Shown here: one piece after another, positions 1 through 8,663 of the stretch
Layout: every line of letters begins with the position of its first letter
Numbering within the stretch: the first letter of the stretch is position 1
Assembly (NCBI GenBank): GCA_016793325.1
Contig: JAEUKI010000055.1
Coordinates: forward strand, 186,001 to 250,000
Origin: Myxococcales bacterium
GTDB lineage: Bacteria > Myxococcota_A > Polyangia > Polyangiales > Ga0077539
Reading direction: 5' to 3'
Length of the DNA: 64,000 bases
Program-made: the position numbers and the translations under genes
The notes under the pieces: model-generated
Told to the model about the DNA's origin: nothing
Seen by the model: only the letters and a program-made list of their open reading frames with translations
The model's database searches: none

Positions 1-248
1 AAGTTCGTCGCGGCGAAGGCGCGCGGCAGCGAGGAAAGATCGAGCTCGTGCTGCTCTTCAACGAAGGGCAAGCGAGCGAGCGCATCGAGCGCCGCACGCT
101 CGAGTTCGACGGGACCGTCTCGAGGCACGTGTTCGACCTCGCGGGCACGACGCTCACGGCGCGGCCCCAGGGCACCTCGCTCGTGGCCGACCCGACGGTG
201 GCCGCGGGCGTCGCAGCGCAGGGCGTCCGTGCGGGAGGTGCGCGATGA
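1..248 (+). CDS. C-terminal end of an unidentified protein (truncated by window edge) or small gene
   Basis: An open frame ends with TGA at 246-248, overlapping the ATG of the next gene as ATGA. The frame is open back to base 3, so it may be the tail of a longer gene. A GTG at 48 preceded by a GAGGAAAG-like ribosome binding site at 31-38 is a possible internal start, which would give 66 residues. The C-terminal part has no motif I recognise. The tight ATGA overlap suggests translation coupled to the lipoprotein gene that follows. The function is unknown. Confidence 0.4.
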   Translation, partial: VRRGEGARQRGKIELVLLFNEGQASERIERRTLEFDGTVSRHVFDLAGTTLTARPQGTSLVADPTVAAGVAAQGVRAGGAR

Positions 249-3200
249 TCCGCGCCGAACGCAAGCGCTCGTCCGTTGGTGGCGCGCTCTCGCTCTCGAT
301 TTTGTGTGCGCTCGGATCGCCCCTCGTCGCGTGCGGCGCGCAGTCGTCCGCGGGCGATCGGCTCGCCGCGCGACTGCAGGAGACGACCGCGTCGGTCGAG
401 GTCCTTCACGTCGGCGTGACGGTGAAGGACAAGTCCGGCGCGGAGCAATCTCCGACGACCTCGGCGCGCATGGAGCGCGACGGATCGATGCGCACGTCCG
501 CCGCGGGCCGCGCGGTGATTCGCACGGACGACGGCCTCGAGCTGCGCGTCGCTGGCGACAGCGAAGTGCTCTCGCGCGACGCGGTGTTGTCGCTCACCAA
601 GGGTCGCGTGTTCGTCAGCTCGTGGGGCGCGGACGAGCGCACGATTCGCATCGGTGATGACCTCACCATCGCGATCGGCGACGCGGCGCTCGAGCTCGAG
701 CGCGACGCGAACGGAGCGATCCGCGCGATCGGCGTCCGCGGAGAAGTCGGCTATCGCACGGCGCGATCGAACGGGCGGCTCGCGCAAGGGCAGATGCTCG
801 CGGGCCGAGGCGAGCTCGAGCTGCAGCCCGCGGCCGTGTGGGAAGACTGGACCGGCGGCGCGGCGAGCCCGCAGGGCGTCGCGGTGCGCGGCGCGGTGGG
901 CGCTGGCGTCGCGGTGAGCCACGTGAACAACGGCGAGGCTCCGCAAGCGCTCGCGACGAACGAGCACAAAGTCTCGGTGCGCGTCGACGGCGACTCGGCG
1001 ACGACCGAGGTGATGCAGACGTTCTTCAACGGCTCGGATCACACCTCGCCGGTCGAGTACCGCATTCGTCTCCCCGACGGCGCGATGGTCTCGCGGTTCA
1101 CGTACTGGCAGATGAACCGCGGAACGACGATGTACTCGGTCGAGTTCGGCCCCGCGACGGTCTCGGGGACGGGCGACTACGAGGGCTCGCGACAAGCGCT
1201 CTTGCGCGCGCCCGACGGCTCGCTCTTCGCGCGTCTGCCTGCGATCGCGCCGGGTCAATCGCTGCGCGTTCGCCTCGAGTACAGCGAGTGGCTCCATCGT
1301 GACGGAGCGCGACGGACGTATACGTACCCGCTGGGTGACGCGCAGCGGCCGCCGTTCGTCGGTGAGTTCTTGTTCGACCTGCGTGTCGATCGCGGTGGTG
1401 TTGCTGCGCTGCGCGGGCCGTCGGGCTCGATGATCCAAGGCGCAGAGCGCTTGCGGATCACCAAGAGCGACTATCGCCCTCGCGGTGACGTCGTCGTCGA
1501 GCTCTTCGACGCTCGCGCCCCGAGCGCCAACGAAGCGCACGCTCGCGTGTGGCGCTCGCGCAACGTCATCGCGGGCCAGCAGTTCGCGATGGTCGACCTC
1601 GCGTTGCCGACCACCGCCGCGCGAGGAACAGACCTCGTGCTCGTCGTCGACGACTCGGCCGCGACGGACCCCGGTTCGCTCACGACCGCGAGCGCGGCGG
1701 TCAACGCGATCCTGCAGTCCCTCGGGCCCGACGACCGCGTGCAGCTCGTCTTCGGAGACCTTCGCGCGCGACCCGCGGACGGCGTCGCGGGGCAGCTCGG
1801 CGCTGTGGACGACGCGCGTCGCCGCGCGATCCTCGAGTCGATCTCGCGCGTGCGGCCGGCGGGCGCGACGGACATTGGACGTATTCTGTCCGATGCGTAC
1901 GACAAGCTGGATCCCACGCGAAACGGCGCTGTCGTGTACCTCGGCGACGCGCTTCCGACGATGGGGACGCTCGACCCCGCGCGGCTCGTCGACGAGACGC
2001 TTCGCGTGGCGCCGGACCTTCGCTTGTACGTGATCGCGCTCGGCGCGGACGCGCACCCCGAGGTGCTCGCGCCGCTCAGCGCGCGGGGCGGCTTGTCGAT
2101 GCGCGCGTCGGACCAGTCCGAAGCGGTGCTCGCGGCGCATCGGGTCGTCGCGCACGCGACGCGCCCTGTGCTGCGCGACGTCGTGGTGGACGTCGGCGGG
2201 GCGCTGACGAGCGCGCTGCCCGCGAGGATCGATCAGTGGGTGGTGGGCGAGCCGCTGCGCGTGTTCGGGCCGATCGCCGAGGATGTCCCGAAGGTGCTTC
2301 GCGTTCGCGCGCGGGACGGTCGCGAGGCGCGTCAGTGGACGATCACGCCGACCGTTCAATCGATCGCGGACTACGGCGACCTGCGTCGTCGGTGGGCGCG
2401 CGCGAGGCTCGACGCGCTCGAGTCGCAGGGCGCGTCGCTCGCGGCGCTCGCGGACCTCGGCGTTCGCTACGGGTTGATCACGGCGACGAGCGCGTTCGTG
2501 GCCAACGGCGCGGCGGACTACACGGGCGGCGTTCGCGTGGCGCAGAGCCCGTGGCCCGACCCGGGGCTGCGCACGCGGCTGCCGTCGCTCGGCGTGGGCG
2601 ACGTGCTCGAGCCGCGCGGGATTCGAACGCTGTTTCAGCCGGACGACTATCCGCTCTTCACCGACGACGAGTCCGGCTGGAGCCCGCACACGATCGACGA
2701 AGAGATCGACGGCCGCGAGATGCTCTCGGAGCTGCTCGCCTTGGCCGAGCCCGAGGCGCGCGCGTGCGTCGAGCGCTCTCGATCCGCCAAGCCTCAGCTC
2801 TTCGGAACGCTGCAAATCCAGGCAAAAATCAGCGCCGAAGGCACGCTCAGCGAGGTCACGATCCCGTACTCGACGCTCTCGGACATCAGCTCCGAGGCGT
2901 GCATTCGTCGCGCGGTCGCTTCGCTTCGCGTCCCGCGTCCTGCGCTCTTCGACGCGACGCCCGGCGTGGTCACGTACACGTATCAGTTCGCGCCTGCGTG
3001 GGAGCGCCCCCGCGGCGCGTGCCCTGCGACCTCGCGGCTCGACCGCTCGGCCAAGCTCGTCCTCTGGCGCGAGCGCATGGTGAACAACGGCGGCGAGCCT
3101 GCCCTTCAGTGGTCGACCGCGTACGGCCGCTGCGAGCTTCGCTTGTGGGAAGACCGCGCGGCGATGATCGACCTGCTCGTTCGACACACGACCGACGCGT

Positions 3201-4342
3201 CGAACCTCGGCGCGCTGCGAGGGCAGTTGCCCTCGGACGCGTCTGCGTACCTCGACCGCGCCGTCGCGCGTCGCTTCGGTCCATCCAACGTGTGGCGCGC
3301 GTACATGGCCGGTCGCGGCCACGTGAACTGGGCCTCGCTCGTGCGCTTCCTCGCGAAGCCGAACGAGACGATTGAGCGCAAGATCGAAGTGACGCAAGCG
3401 TTCGTGCGCATCGCGCCGTACGACATCGACGCGCGGCTGAAGCTCCTCTCGCTCTACGAGCAAGCGGGGCGTCGCGACGAGGCGCGGCACCTCGGCGAGC
3501 AGCTTCGAAAGGACCCGTGGGCGGACTCGCGCGTGCGCGCGGTCGTCGGCGAGTCGCTCATTCGCATGGGCGATCGCAACGAAGGGCTCCGCGTGTTTTC
3601 GGAGATCGCCGAGCACGCGCCGTACGACACCAACGCGCGCGGGCGGCTCGGTGATTTGCTGCTCACCTACGGCGGCGCTGAGTACGCCGAAGAAGCGTAT
3701 CGACAGTTTCGAACGCTCGTGGCGCTTCGTCCCGGCGACGCGCTCCCGCGCGTTCGGATGGGCCTCGCGGCGCTCGCGGCGGGGCGCGAAGACGAGGCGC
3801 TCCGCGTGTTTCGCTCGGCGAGCGAGGACGCGCGCGGAGACGAATCGGGGCAGAGCATCGAGGCGCTCATCGTGCTCGAGGTGACCCGCCTCGCCAACGC
3901 GCGGCCGACGGACGCCGCGGTGCAAGCGTGGCTTCGGGTCGCACAACTATTCGAGCTCTCGCGCGAGGGCGGCGTGGTCCTTCGTTGGACGCACCCGGAC
4001 GCGGGGGTCGAGCTGCGCGCGATGCCCGCGGGAGACAGCGAGTTCGCGGAGGTGGGCACGAGCTCGTCGCTCAAGGTTCGTGTGTTTCGTCCGGGATCCG
4101 CGCTCGAAGGGTCGCGGCTCATCGTGCGCGCGCCGCGAGGCGTCGCCGGTCGGCGTTCGGTGAGCGTCCGCGTGACGCTCGTGCGGCCGGGCGAGGGGCG
4201 ACCGACGTTGGTCGAGCGGACGCTCACGCTCGACGCTGCGCATCGGTTGATCCCGTTGATCGTGCGCGGCGGTCAGCTCGTCGACGACGCGACGGCGCTG
4301 CCTCAGGGTGAAGCGCTCGAGCCCGACGGCGCGATGTACTGA
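245..4342 (+). CDS. Large lipoprotein with FecR-like, VIT, vWA-like and TPR regions
   Basis: The 1365-residue product has a lipoprotein signal with lipobox LVAC, so it is probably anchored in an envelope membrane. A FecR-like region follows at about residues 60-190, then a VIT domain (about 220-330) and a von Willebrand A domain (about 455-620), the arrangement of inter-alpha-trypsin-inhibitor-like proteins. The metal site reads DDSAA instead of DxSxS, so metal binding may be impaired. Residues about 850-910 resemble the TonB-C/AgmX-type tail of myxobacterial proteins, and the C-terminal half contains TPR-like helices. The start is fixed by the ATGA overlap with the upstream frame. A role in envelope assembly or protein contacts is inferred, not shown. 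Confidence 0.85.
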   Translation: MIRAERKRSSVGGALSLSILCALGSPLVACGAQSSAGDRLAARLQETTASVEVLHVGVTVKDKSGAEQSPTTSARMERDGSMRTSAAGRAVIRTDDGLELRVAGDSEVLSRDAVLSLTKGRVFVSSWGADERTIRIGDDLTIAIGDAALELERDANGAIRAIGVRGEVGYRTARSNGRLAQGQMLAGRGELELQPAAVWEDWTGGAASPQGVAVRGAVGAGVAVSHVNNGEAPQALATNEHKVSVRVDGDSATTEVMQTFFNGSDHTSPVEYRIRLPDGAMVSRFTYWQMNRGTTMYSVEFGPATVSGTGDYEGSRQALLRAPDGSLFARLPAIAPGQSLRVRLEYSEWLHRDGARRTYTYPLGDAQRPPFVGEFLFDLRVDRGGVAALRGPSGSMIQGAERLRITKSDYRPRGDVVVELFDARAPSANEAHARVWRSRNVIAGQQFAMVDLALPTTAARGTDLVLVVDDSAATDPGSLTTASAAVNAILQSLGPDDRVQLVFGDLRARPADGVAGQLGAVDDARRRAILESISRVRPAGATDIGRILSDAYDKLDPTRNGAVVYLGDALPTMGTLDPARLVDETLRVAPDLRLYVIALGADAHPEVLAPLSARGGLSMRASDQSEAVLAAHRVVAHATRPVLRDVVVDVGGALTSALPARIDQWVVGEPLRVFGPIAEDVPKVLRVRARDGREARQWTITPTVQSIADYGDLRRRWARARLDALESQGASLAALADLGVRYGLITATSAFVANGAADYTGGVRVAQSPWPDPGLRTRLPSLGVGDVLEPRGIRTLFQPDDYPLFTDDESGWSPHTIDEEIDGREMLSELLALAEPEARACVERSRSAKPQLFGTLQIQAKISAEGTLSEVTIPYSTLSDISSEACIRRAVASLRVPRPALFDATPGVVTYTYQFAPAWERPRGACPATSRLDRSAKLVLWRERMVNNGGEPALQWSTAYGRCELRLWEDRAAMIDLLVRHTTDASNLGALRGQLPSDASAYLDRAVARRFGPSNVWRAYMAGRGHVNWASLVRFLAKPNETIERKIEVTQAFVRIAPYDIDARLKLLSLYEQAGRRDEARHLGEQLRKDPWADSRVRAVVGESLIRMGDRNEGLRVFSEIAEHAPYDTNARGRLGDLLLTYGGAEYAEEAYRQFRTLVALRPGDALPRVRMGLAALAAGREDEALRVFRSASEDARGDESGQSIEALIVLEVTRLANARPTDAAVQAWLRVAQLFELSREGGVVLRWTHPDAGVELRAMPAGDSEFAEVGTSSSLKVRVFRPGSALEGSRLIVRAPRGVAGRRSVSVRVTLVRPGEGRPTLVERTLTLDAAHRLIPLIVRGGQLVDDATALPQGEALEPDGAMY

Positions 4343-4362
4343 AGCACGCCGCGCGCCCGCGC

Positions 4363-5931
4363 TCACCCGCGCACGAGCACCCAGACGGACGCTGCATCTC
4401 CGTCGAGGAACATCGCGACGTCGACGTTGCGCGCTCCGTGCTCGAAGGGAAATCGAAACCGCAGCGTCGCGTCGAGCGCCCGTCGCGTCACGCCGTCCAA
4501 GAACCGCCCGTAGAAGCGCTTCACGCTCGTGCACGGGGCGACGTCGCGGAAGAAGTTCTTTCCGAGGACGTCGCTGACTTCACGCCTCGCGAGGCGCGAC
4601 TCGTACGCGTTGTACGCGAGCACGGTCCCGCGCGTGTCGAGCTTGACCACGCCGAACGGCAGCTCTTCGATCGAGTCCGCCGTGAGCTGTCCCTCGCGGA
4701 GCGAGAAGCTCGTGAGCGCGCGGCTCGGGCGTCGACCGTCGAGGCTCCGCACGAACGCGAGCTGCTCGTCGCTCTCGATGTACCGCTCGAAGAGCGAACG
4801 AAGCAGCGTGACGGCGTCCTCGCTGTGGTGCCCGCGTGCGACGAGGTAGATCGCGAGCGCGGTCCCTGTGCGGCCCTGGCCGCCGCGGCAGTGAACGGCG
4901 ATCACCTCGCCGCGATCGACGCGCTTGCAGAGCTCGTCTGCGAGCGCGACGGTCGTCGCGTGATCGGGCGCCTTCATGTCCGTGATCGCGAAGTGGAGCT
5001 GCTCGAACCCCGCCCGCGCGATCGCGTCACGGTCGTGCGCGGTCTCTTCGAGGGTCACGATCGTGGTGATCCCTCGACGCCGGAGGGAGGCGAGGTCTTC
5101 GTCGAGCGATCGCACGAGCCCCGGCCGTGACATCCCTCCGATTTGCCCCGGAACGAGCCACTGAAATCCGTTGGACTCTCGCTCGCGCGCGCCCTCGAGG
5201 CGGCTCTCGGCGACGGGCGCTGACGCGTCGAGCCGGAGCGTGCTCACCGCGAGCGCGTCGCGGGGCGCGTGAGGCTCGCTCGCGACGAGCACGAGCTGCG
5301 TCTCGGCCACGCGACGAACGAGCGCGATCGCGGCCGCGGTTTCGAGCGCGTCTGCGCCCACGAAGTACGCGGCGAGCGTGATGATCGGCGCGTCGGACGC
5401 GTACGCTCCGGCGACCGCCACGGCCCATCGCTGCATCGCGCTAAGCGACGACAGCTCTGCGTCGATCGAGATGTCGTCGAGGCCGAGGCTCCGGAGGATT
5501 GCACGGCCCCATCGCTCGGCGCGCTCGTTGTTGAACGACTCGTGCCGCGCCATCTCGACGAACATCGCGTGCGGCATCGAGCGAAGCAGCGCGGAGAGCA
5601 CCGACGCTCCGCCGTCAGCCTCGGGCGAGAGCGCGTCGCCCGACCGATCACCGCTGCCTTCGATCTGCGCCGCGGCCGGAGTGAGTCGCCAGTCGACGCC
5701 GTCGATCATCAAGCCGCCGCACCAATGCACAGACGGTCCGCTCGTGCGCGCGAGCAGGCGAAACAAGGTGGTCGTCGCCGCGCGGTCGCCGACGACCGCG
5801 ACCACCCCAGATGACGGCGCGTCGAAGTCGATCGGGCCCGCGAGCCTCTCGCTGTCCGTCCCGAGTTCGAAGCGGCGAAGGGACAGTCGAGGTGCGGCGT
5901 TGCTCGGGCTCACCCTTCGGTACGATGCCAA
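4363..5931 (-). CDS. Fusion: degenerate ABC-ATPase-like domain, dual-specificity phosphatase, photoactive yellow protein domain
   Basis: The 522-residue product has three parts. Residues about 15-235 look like an ABC ATPase: the Walker A region (GDRAATTT, 48-55) lacks the Lys, and a signature-like LSSLSAMQR lies at 160-168, so it is probably catalytically dead. Residues about 255-400 are a Cys-dependent phosphatase with P-loop HCRGGQGRT (nucleophile C348, R354, likely general acid D318). Residues about 413-522 align without gaps over the chromophore region of Halorhodospira PYP: Y440, E444, R450 and C467 match Tyr42, Glu46, Arg52 and Cys69, with FFRDVAPCT around the Cys; Thr50 is Ala448. The inference is a light- or ligand-regulated phosphatase. 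The longest frame begins at TTG 5931; GTG at 5913 is an alternative start. No p-coumarate enzyme is visible nearby. Confidence 0.85.
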   Translation of the reverse strand: MASYRRVSPSNAAPRLSLRRFELGTDSERLAGPIDFDAPSSGVVAVVGDRAATTTLFRLLARTSGPSVHWCGGLMIDGVDWRLTPAAAQIEGSGDRSGDALSPEADGGASVLSALLRSMPHAMFVEMARHESFNNERAERWGRAILRSLGLDDISIDAELSSLSAMQRWAVAVAGAYASDAPIITLAAYFVGADALETAAAIALVRRVAETQLVLVASEPHAPRDALAVSTLRLDASAPVAESRLEGARERESNGFQWLVPGQIGGMSRPGLVRSLDEDLASLRRRGITTIVTLEETAHDRDAIARAGFEQLHFAITDMKAPDHATTVALADELCKRVDRGEVIAVHCRGGQGRTGTALAIYLVARGHHSEDAVTLLRSLFERYIESDEQLAFVRSLDGRRPSRALTSFSLREGQLTADSIEELPFGVVKLDTRGTVLAYNAYESRLARREVSDVLGKNFFRDVAPCTSVKRFYGRFLDGVTRRALDATLRFRFPFEHGARNVDVAMFLDGDAASVWVLVRG

Positions 5932-6134
5932 GAACCGGAATCGGTTGTTCGGTTTTTCACAAGACTCGCCGCCGAGATCTTCGGGGGATCCGCGGGGGAG
6001 AGGGGCGATCGTGACGCACAGTGTGCTCCGCGCCCTCGGTGTCCTTGGCGAACGCGCGCTCGTGCCGAAGCTGCCGCCGCTCTGTCGTGCGTGCGCTCTG
6101 CGGCGTACGTCCTCGCTCGCTCCCCAACCTGGAC

Positions 6135-6496
6135 CTCACGATTGACCTCATCTCGAAGTCGTCGAGCGCGAGCGAAATTGCGAGGGAAATGCGTGGTCAC
6201 TTCGCACCTCGGCTGCACCCACCTTCAGTTGGGAGCAGCGAGGAGTTGCTCGTGCGCCGCACGCGGCGCACTGCGTGATCCGCGGCTGTGGCGGGGCGAT
6301 CTTCGTGTTTGCGCTGCGCGATTGCGACGCGACGCAGCTTCGTCGTCCTTCGCTGCTTTGTGCGCTGCTTGCGGCGCACAGCCTTGCCTTCGCTGACCCC
6401 AACTGAAGGTGGGGGTCAGCCATCGAGCGCACTAGATTGGAAATTCACTGGACTTTCTGAGGCGCCCGCCAACTTCGAGATGAGGTCAATCCAGAG
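6135..6496. mobile_element. MITE-like palindromic element with target-site duplication
   Basis: A 362-bp noncoding segment carries perfect 18-bp terminal inverted repeats (ATTGACCTCATCTCGAAG at 6141-6158, its reverse complement at 6473-6490). Both are preceded on the outside by six bases that pair at four positions. The element is flanked by a perfect 9-bp direct repeat, AACCTGGAC, at 6126-6134 and 6497-6505, the hallmark of a transposition target duplication. It has no transposase. Inner sequences continue the symmetry in register, so it is one large imperfect palindrome centred near 6315 that could fold into a long hairpin. A nine-base duplication is known for several transposase families; which one mobilised this element is unknown. 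It lies between the phosphatase/PYP gene start and the lipoprotein gene end. Confidence 0.7.
6218..6413. repeat. Internal inverted repeat of the palindromic element
   Basis: CCCACCTTCAGTTGGG at 6218-6233 is the exact reverse complement of 6398-6413. Each copy lies 77 bases inside its terminal repeat, so the arms are in register. Further in, GTGCGCCGCA-type matches continue the dyad. This shows that the element is a fold-back structure rather than just two short terminal repeats. Confidence 0.75.
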
Positions 6497-6590
6497 AACC
6501 TGGACGTGCCCGTCTCGTTGTGACGGCTTGGTGGGTCGCTGCGGGCGCGCTCGCGGACGGCACCCGCGACAGGCGCGGTCACGATCGGAA

Positions 6591-7244
6591 TCAGTCTCGC
6601 GCGTCGTCGGGCTGCGCGTCGCTGCTGTCGGTCGCGCCCGCGTCGCTGCCCGCGCAGTCCGAGCAGCGCGTCACGCCGAACACCGCCTCGCCGGGTCGAG
6701 CGCTGCAGGTCCAGCCCGCGGGCAGCGACGCGGGGCAAGACTGCCGCTCGACGTCGCACTCGACGCGGTTGTTGATGCAGCGACACCGAAGCAGCGCGCG
6801 TCGATCGGGCTGCGCACACGCGCGACCCATGGCGGTGTGCTCGACGTCGAGCTCGACCTCGAAGAGGCAGTCGGCGAAGTAGTCGCAGCAGGGCTCGATC
6901 GTTCCACACGCACGAAGCGCGGACGCCGTGGCGCTGACGCGGACGCGATCGGGGCATCGACCGTCGGGACGCGTGGCTTCGACGCGCGTCGTCGTCCACG
7001 CATCTGCGCTCGACCGAACGCAGTCGCGCGAGGTCATCGCCCTCATCGCCCCGTCGTTTTCAGCGGCGTCGAGCAGGCCTGTGTCGAGCAGGCTGACGTC
7101 GGGCCTGCTCACGATCACGTCGACGCCGCTGTCGGGGCGGCCCGTCGTGCTGTCGGGCGCAGCGTCCGCCATCGCGCCAGGGGGAGCGCACGCTGCGAGC
7201 GACACGGCCGCGAGCGACCCCCAGCGAGCGAATGCGTTGATCAT
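6591..7244 (-). CDS. Cys-rich secreted lipoprotein of unknown function
   Basis: The 217-residue product starts at ATG 7244 behind a good GGAGG site. It has a lipoprotein signal ending LAAC, an Asp/Pro/Ser-rich linker typical of myxobacterial surface lipoproteins, and a C-terminal region with about a dozen cysteines that is probably disulfide-bonded outside the cytoplasm. No enzymatic motif is seen. It lies 179 bp downstream of the lycopene cyclase gene in the same direction, so it may be transcribed on its own. Its function is unknown. Confidence 0.7.
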   Translation of the reverse strand: MINAFARWGSLAAVSLAACAPPGAMADAAPDSTTGRPDSGVDVIVSRPDVSLLDTGLLDAAENDGAMRAMTSRDCVRSSADAWTTTRVEATRPDGRCPDRVRVSATASALRACGTIEPCCDYFADCLFEVELDVEHTAMGRACAQPDRRALLRCRCINNRVECDVERQSCPASLPAGWTCSARPGEAVFGVTRCSDCAGSDAGATDSSDAQPDDARD

Positions 7245-7423
7245 CGGAGCCTCCGAGCCACCTGTGGAGAGAGTCGCGCCCGTCGCGCGACGACAGAGTC
7301 CCCGACTGTAAACCGTGATCGCGGCGGGCTTCGCGACTTTTTTGTGCGACGCGGTCGCGCTGCGCGTCTCGGCCGGCTCGTGATCCGGCGACCCGTTGAA
7401 AAGATGTGCGCACGAGCCAGGGC

Positions 7424-8611
7424 TCATCGCTCGCTCGAGGCGCGATCGGGCAGCGCGCCGTCCAAGCGCCGTCCGATCCACCGGAGCATCGCTCGGATGA
7501 ACGGCGCCGGAGGCAGGGGCGCGATGAGCGCGAGCACCTCGCGGAGCGACGCGCGCTCGTCGAGAAATCGCAGCGCGCGATCGGGGCTTCGGCTGAACAT
7601 CGCCTCGAAGATCGCCGGCACCCGCGCGGGCTCTCGCTGCCAGAGCTCGAGCATCACCGCGTCGAGCGCGCGATAGAACGACGAGTCGTCCTGGCGCTCG
7701 AACGGGTGACCGAAGACCGAGAGCGAGCGGACGATCGCCGCGTTGTCCTCGAGGATCCGCGTGAGCGCGTAGCCTGTGGACGCCTTGAGTCGACCGGCGG
7801 GGATCCCGATCGCGCGAACGTGCTCGGACACGCGTAGGTCGAACGGCTGTTCGGTCATCGGGCTCACGCCCGCTTCGCGCGCGACGATCTCGTACCAATC
7901 GAGCCCGAGGACCGACGCGAGGTACTTCTCGAAGACGGGCTCGGGGTCGACCGGGTCGAGCGTCACGAGCTCGACGAGGGCTTCGCGCGGCGAGAACGGA
8001 AGGACGTAGAAGAACGCCGTTCCTGCGGGGAGGCCGGTGCGAAAGTCCATGAGCGTCGCGCGCTCGGGCTCGAAGTGATCTCGCTCGGCGCGCACGACCC
8101 AACCGCGAAATCGCTGCTCGAGCGCGTGCCACTTTGTCGTGTCGACCGAGAGCTCTCCGCGCTTGAAGCGGCTGTCGAAGACCCAACGGGCGCGATAGAT
8201 CGCCCCGTTGACGTGGATCTCGCAGTGATCGCCGCGCTCTTCGACGCGCTCTGCGCGGCCCTCGATCACGAGGTGCGCCGAGCGCTCGGCGAGTCGACGC
8301 TTGGCCTCGCGCTGAAGGTCCGCGAAAAAGAGCGTTTGATACTGCTCGGACGCGAGCTCGATGCGCGCGGGGCCGTCGTTCGACTGCAGCACGAGCGAGC
8401 TCCATCGGTGACGAACGAGCGCGTCGAGCGCGGTCGGCCGCGGGCTCCAGAAGGACAAGGTCCGCAGCGCGTCGTCGTCGTGCGCTCCGTCGACGAGCAA
8501 AATCGATCGATCGGACAGCGCGCTGTCCATCATCTGCAACGCTAGCGCGAGGCCCGAAACTCCTGCGCCAACGATGCAGTAATCGAACAGCGACGAGGGA
8601 CGATCGTTCAT
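7424..8611 (-). CDS. crtY: Lycopene cyclase (CrtY-type flavoprotein)
   Basis: The 395-residue product carries the N-terminal dinucleotide-binding motif GAGVSGLALAL of FAD-dependent lycopene cyclases, the family motif RTLSFW near residue 60 (compare R-T-x-x-F-W), and a family-typical C-terminal half. In this family the enzyme cyclises the ends of lycopene to beta rings at the membrane without net redox change. The start is placed at ATG 8611, which begins just before the nucleotide-binding strand; a longer frame to 8647 would add 12 poor residues. It diverges from the aldo/keto reductase gene with only 52 bp between the two starts. No other carotenoid gene is in the window, although polyprenyl and mevalonate genes occur at 30-33 kb. 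Confidence 0.85.
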   Translation of the reverse strand: MNDRPSSLFDYCIVGAGVSGLALALQMMDSALSDRSILLVDGAHDDDALRTLSFWSPRPTALDALVRHRWSSLVLQSNDGPARIELASEQYQTLFFADLQREAKRRLAERSAHLVIEGRAERVEERGDHCEIHVNGAIYRARWVFDSRFKRGELSVDTTKWHALEQRFRGWVVRAERDHFEPERATLMDFRTGLPAGTAFFYVLPFSPREALVELVTLDPVDPEPVFEKYLASVLGLDWYEIVAREAGVSPMTEQPFDLRVSEHVRAIGIPAGRLKASTGYALTRILEDNAAIVRSLSVFGHPFERQDDSSFYRALDAVMLELWQREPARVPAIFEAMFSRSPDRALRFLDERASLREVLALIAPLPPAPFIRAMLRWIGRRLDGALPDRASSER

Positions 8612-8663
8612 GGCTCTGCGTGGGTCGTCGAGCGTACGCTCGCGCACGAAAGGATCATCTGCG

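Larger units (their letters stand above)
5932..6590. other. Non-coding stretch of 659 bp around the palindromic element
   Basis: No frame here has codon usage like the neighbouring genes; the open frames reflect the palindrome, which gives similar low-complexity translations on both strands. The left part (5932-6125) is the upstream region of the leftward phosphatase/PYP gene and contains an AACCG-GAAT-CGGTT inverted repeat at 5933-5946 that could be regulatory. The right part (6506-6590) follows the stop of the leftward lipoprotein gene and shows nothing recognisable. Confidence 0.6.

Noticed and set aside
7319-7343. TCGCG-loop-CGCGA hairpin followed by six Ts on the rightward strand
   Set aside because: Genes on both sides run leftwards, so a rightward terminator has nothing to end; on the leftward strand the run is As. 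It is probably a chance structure.
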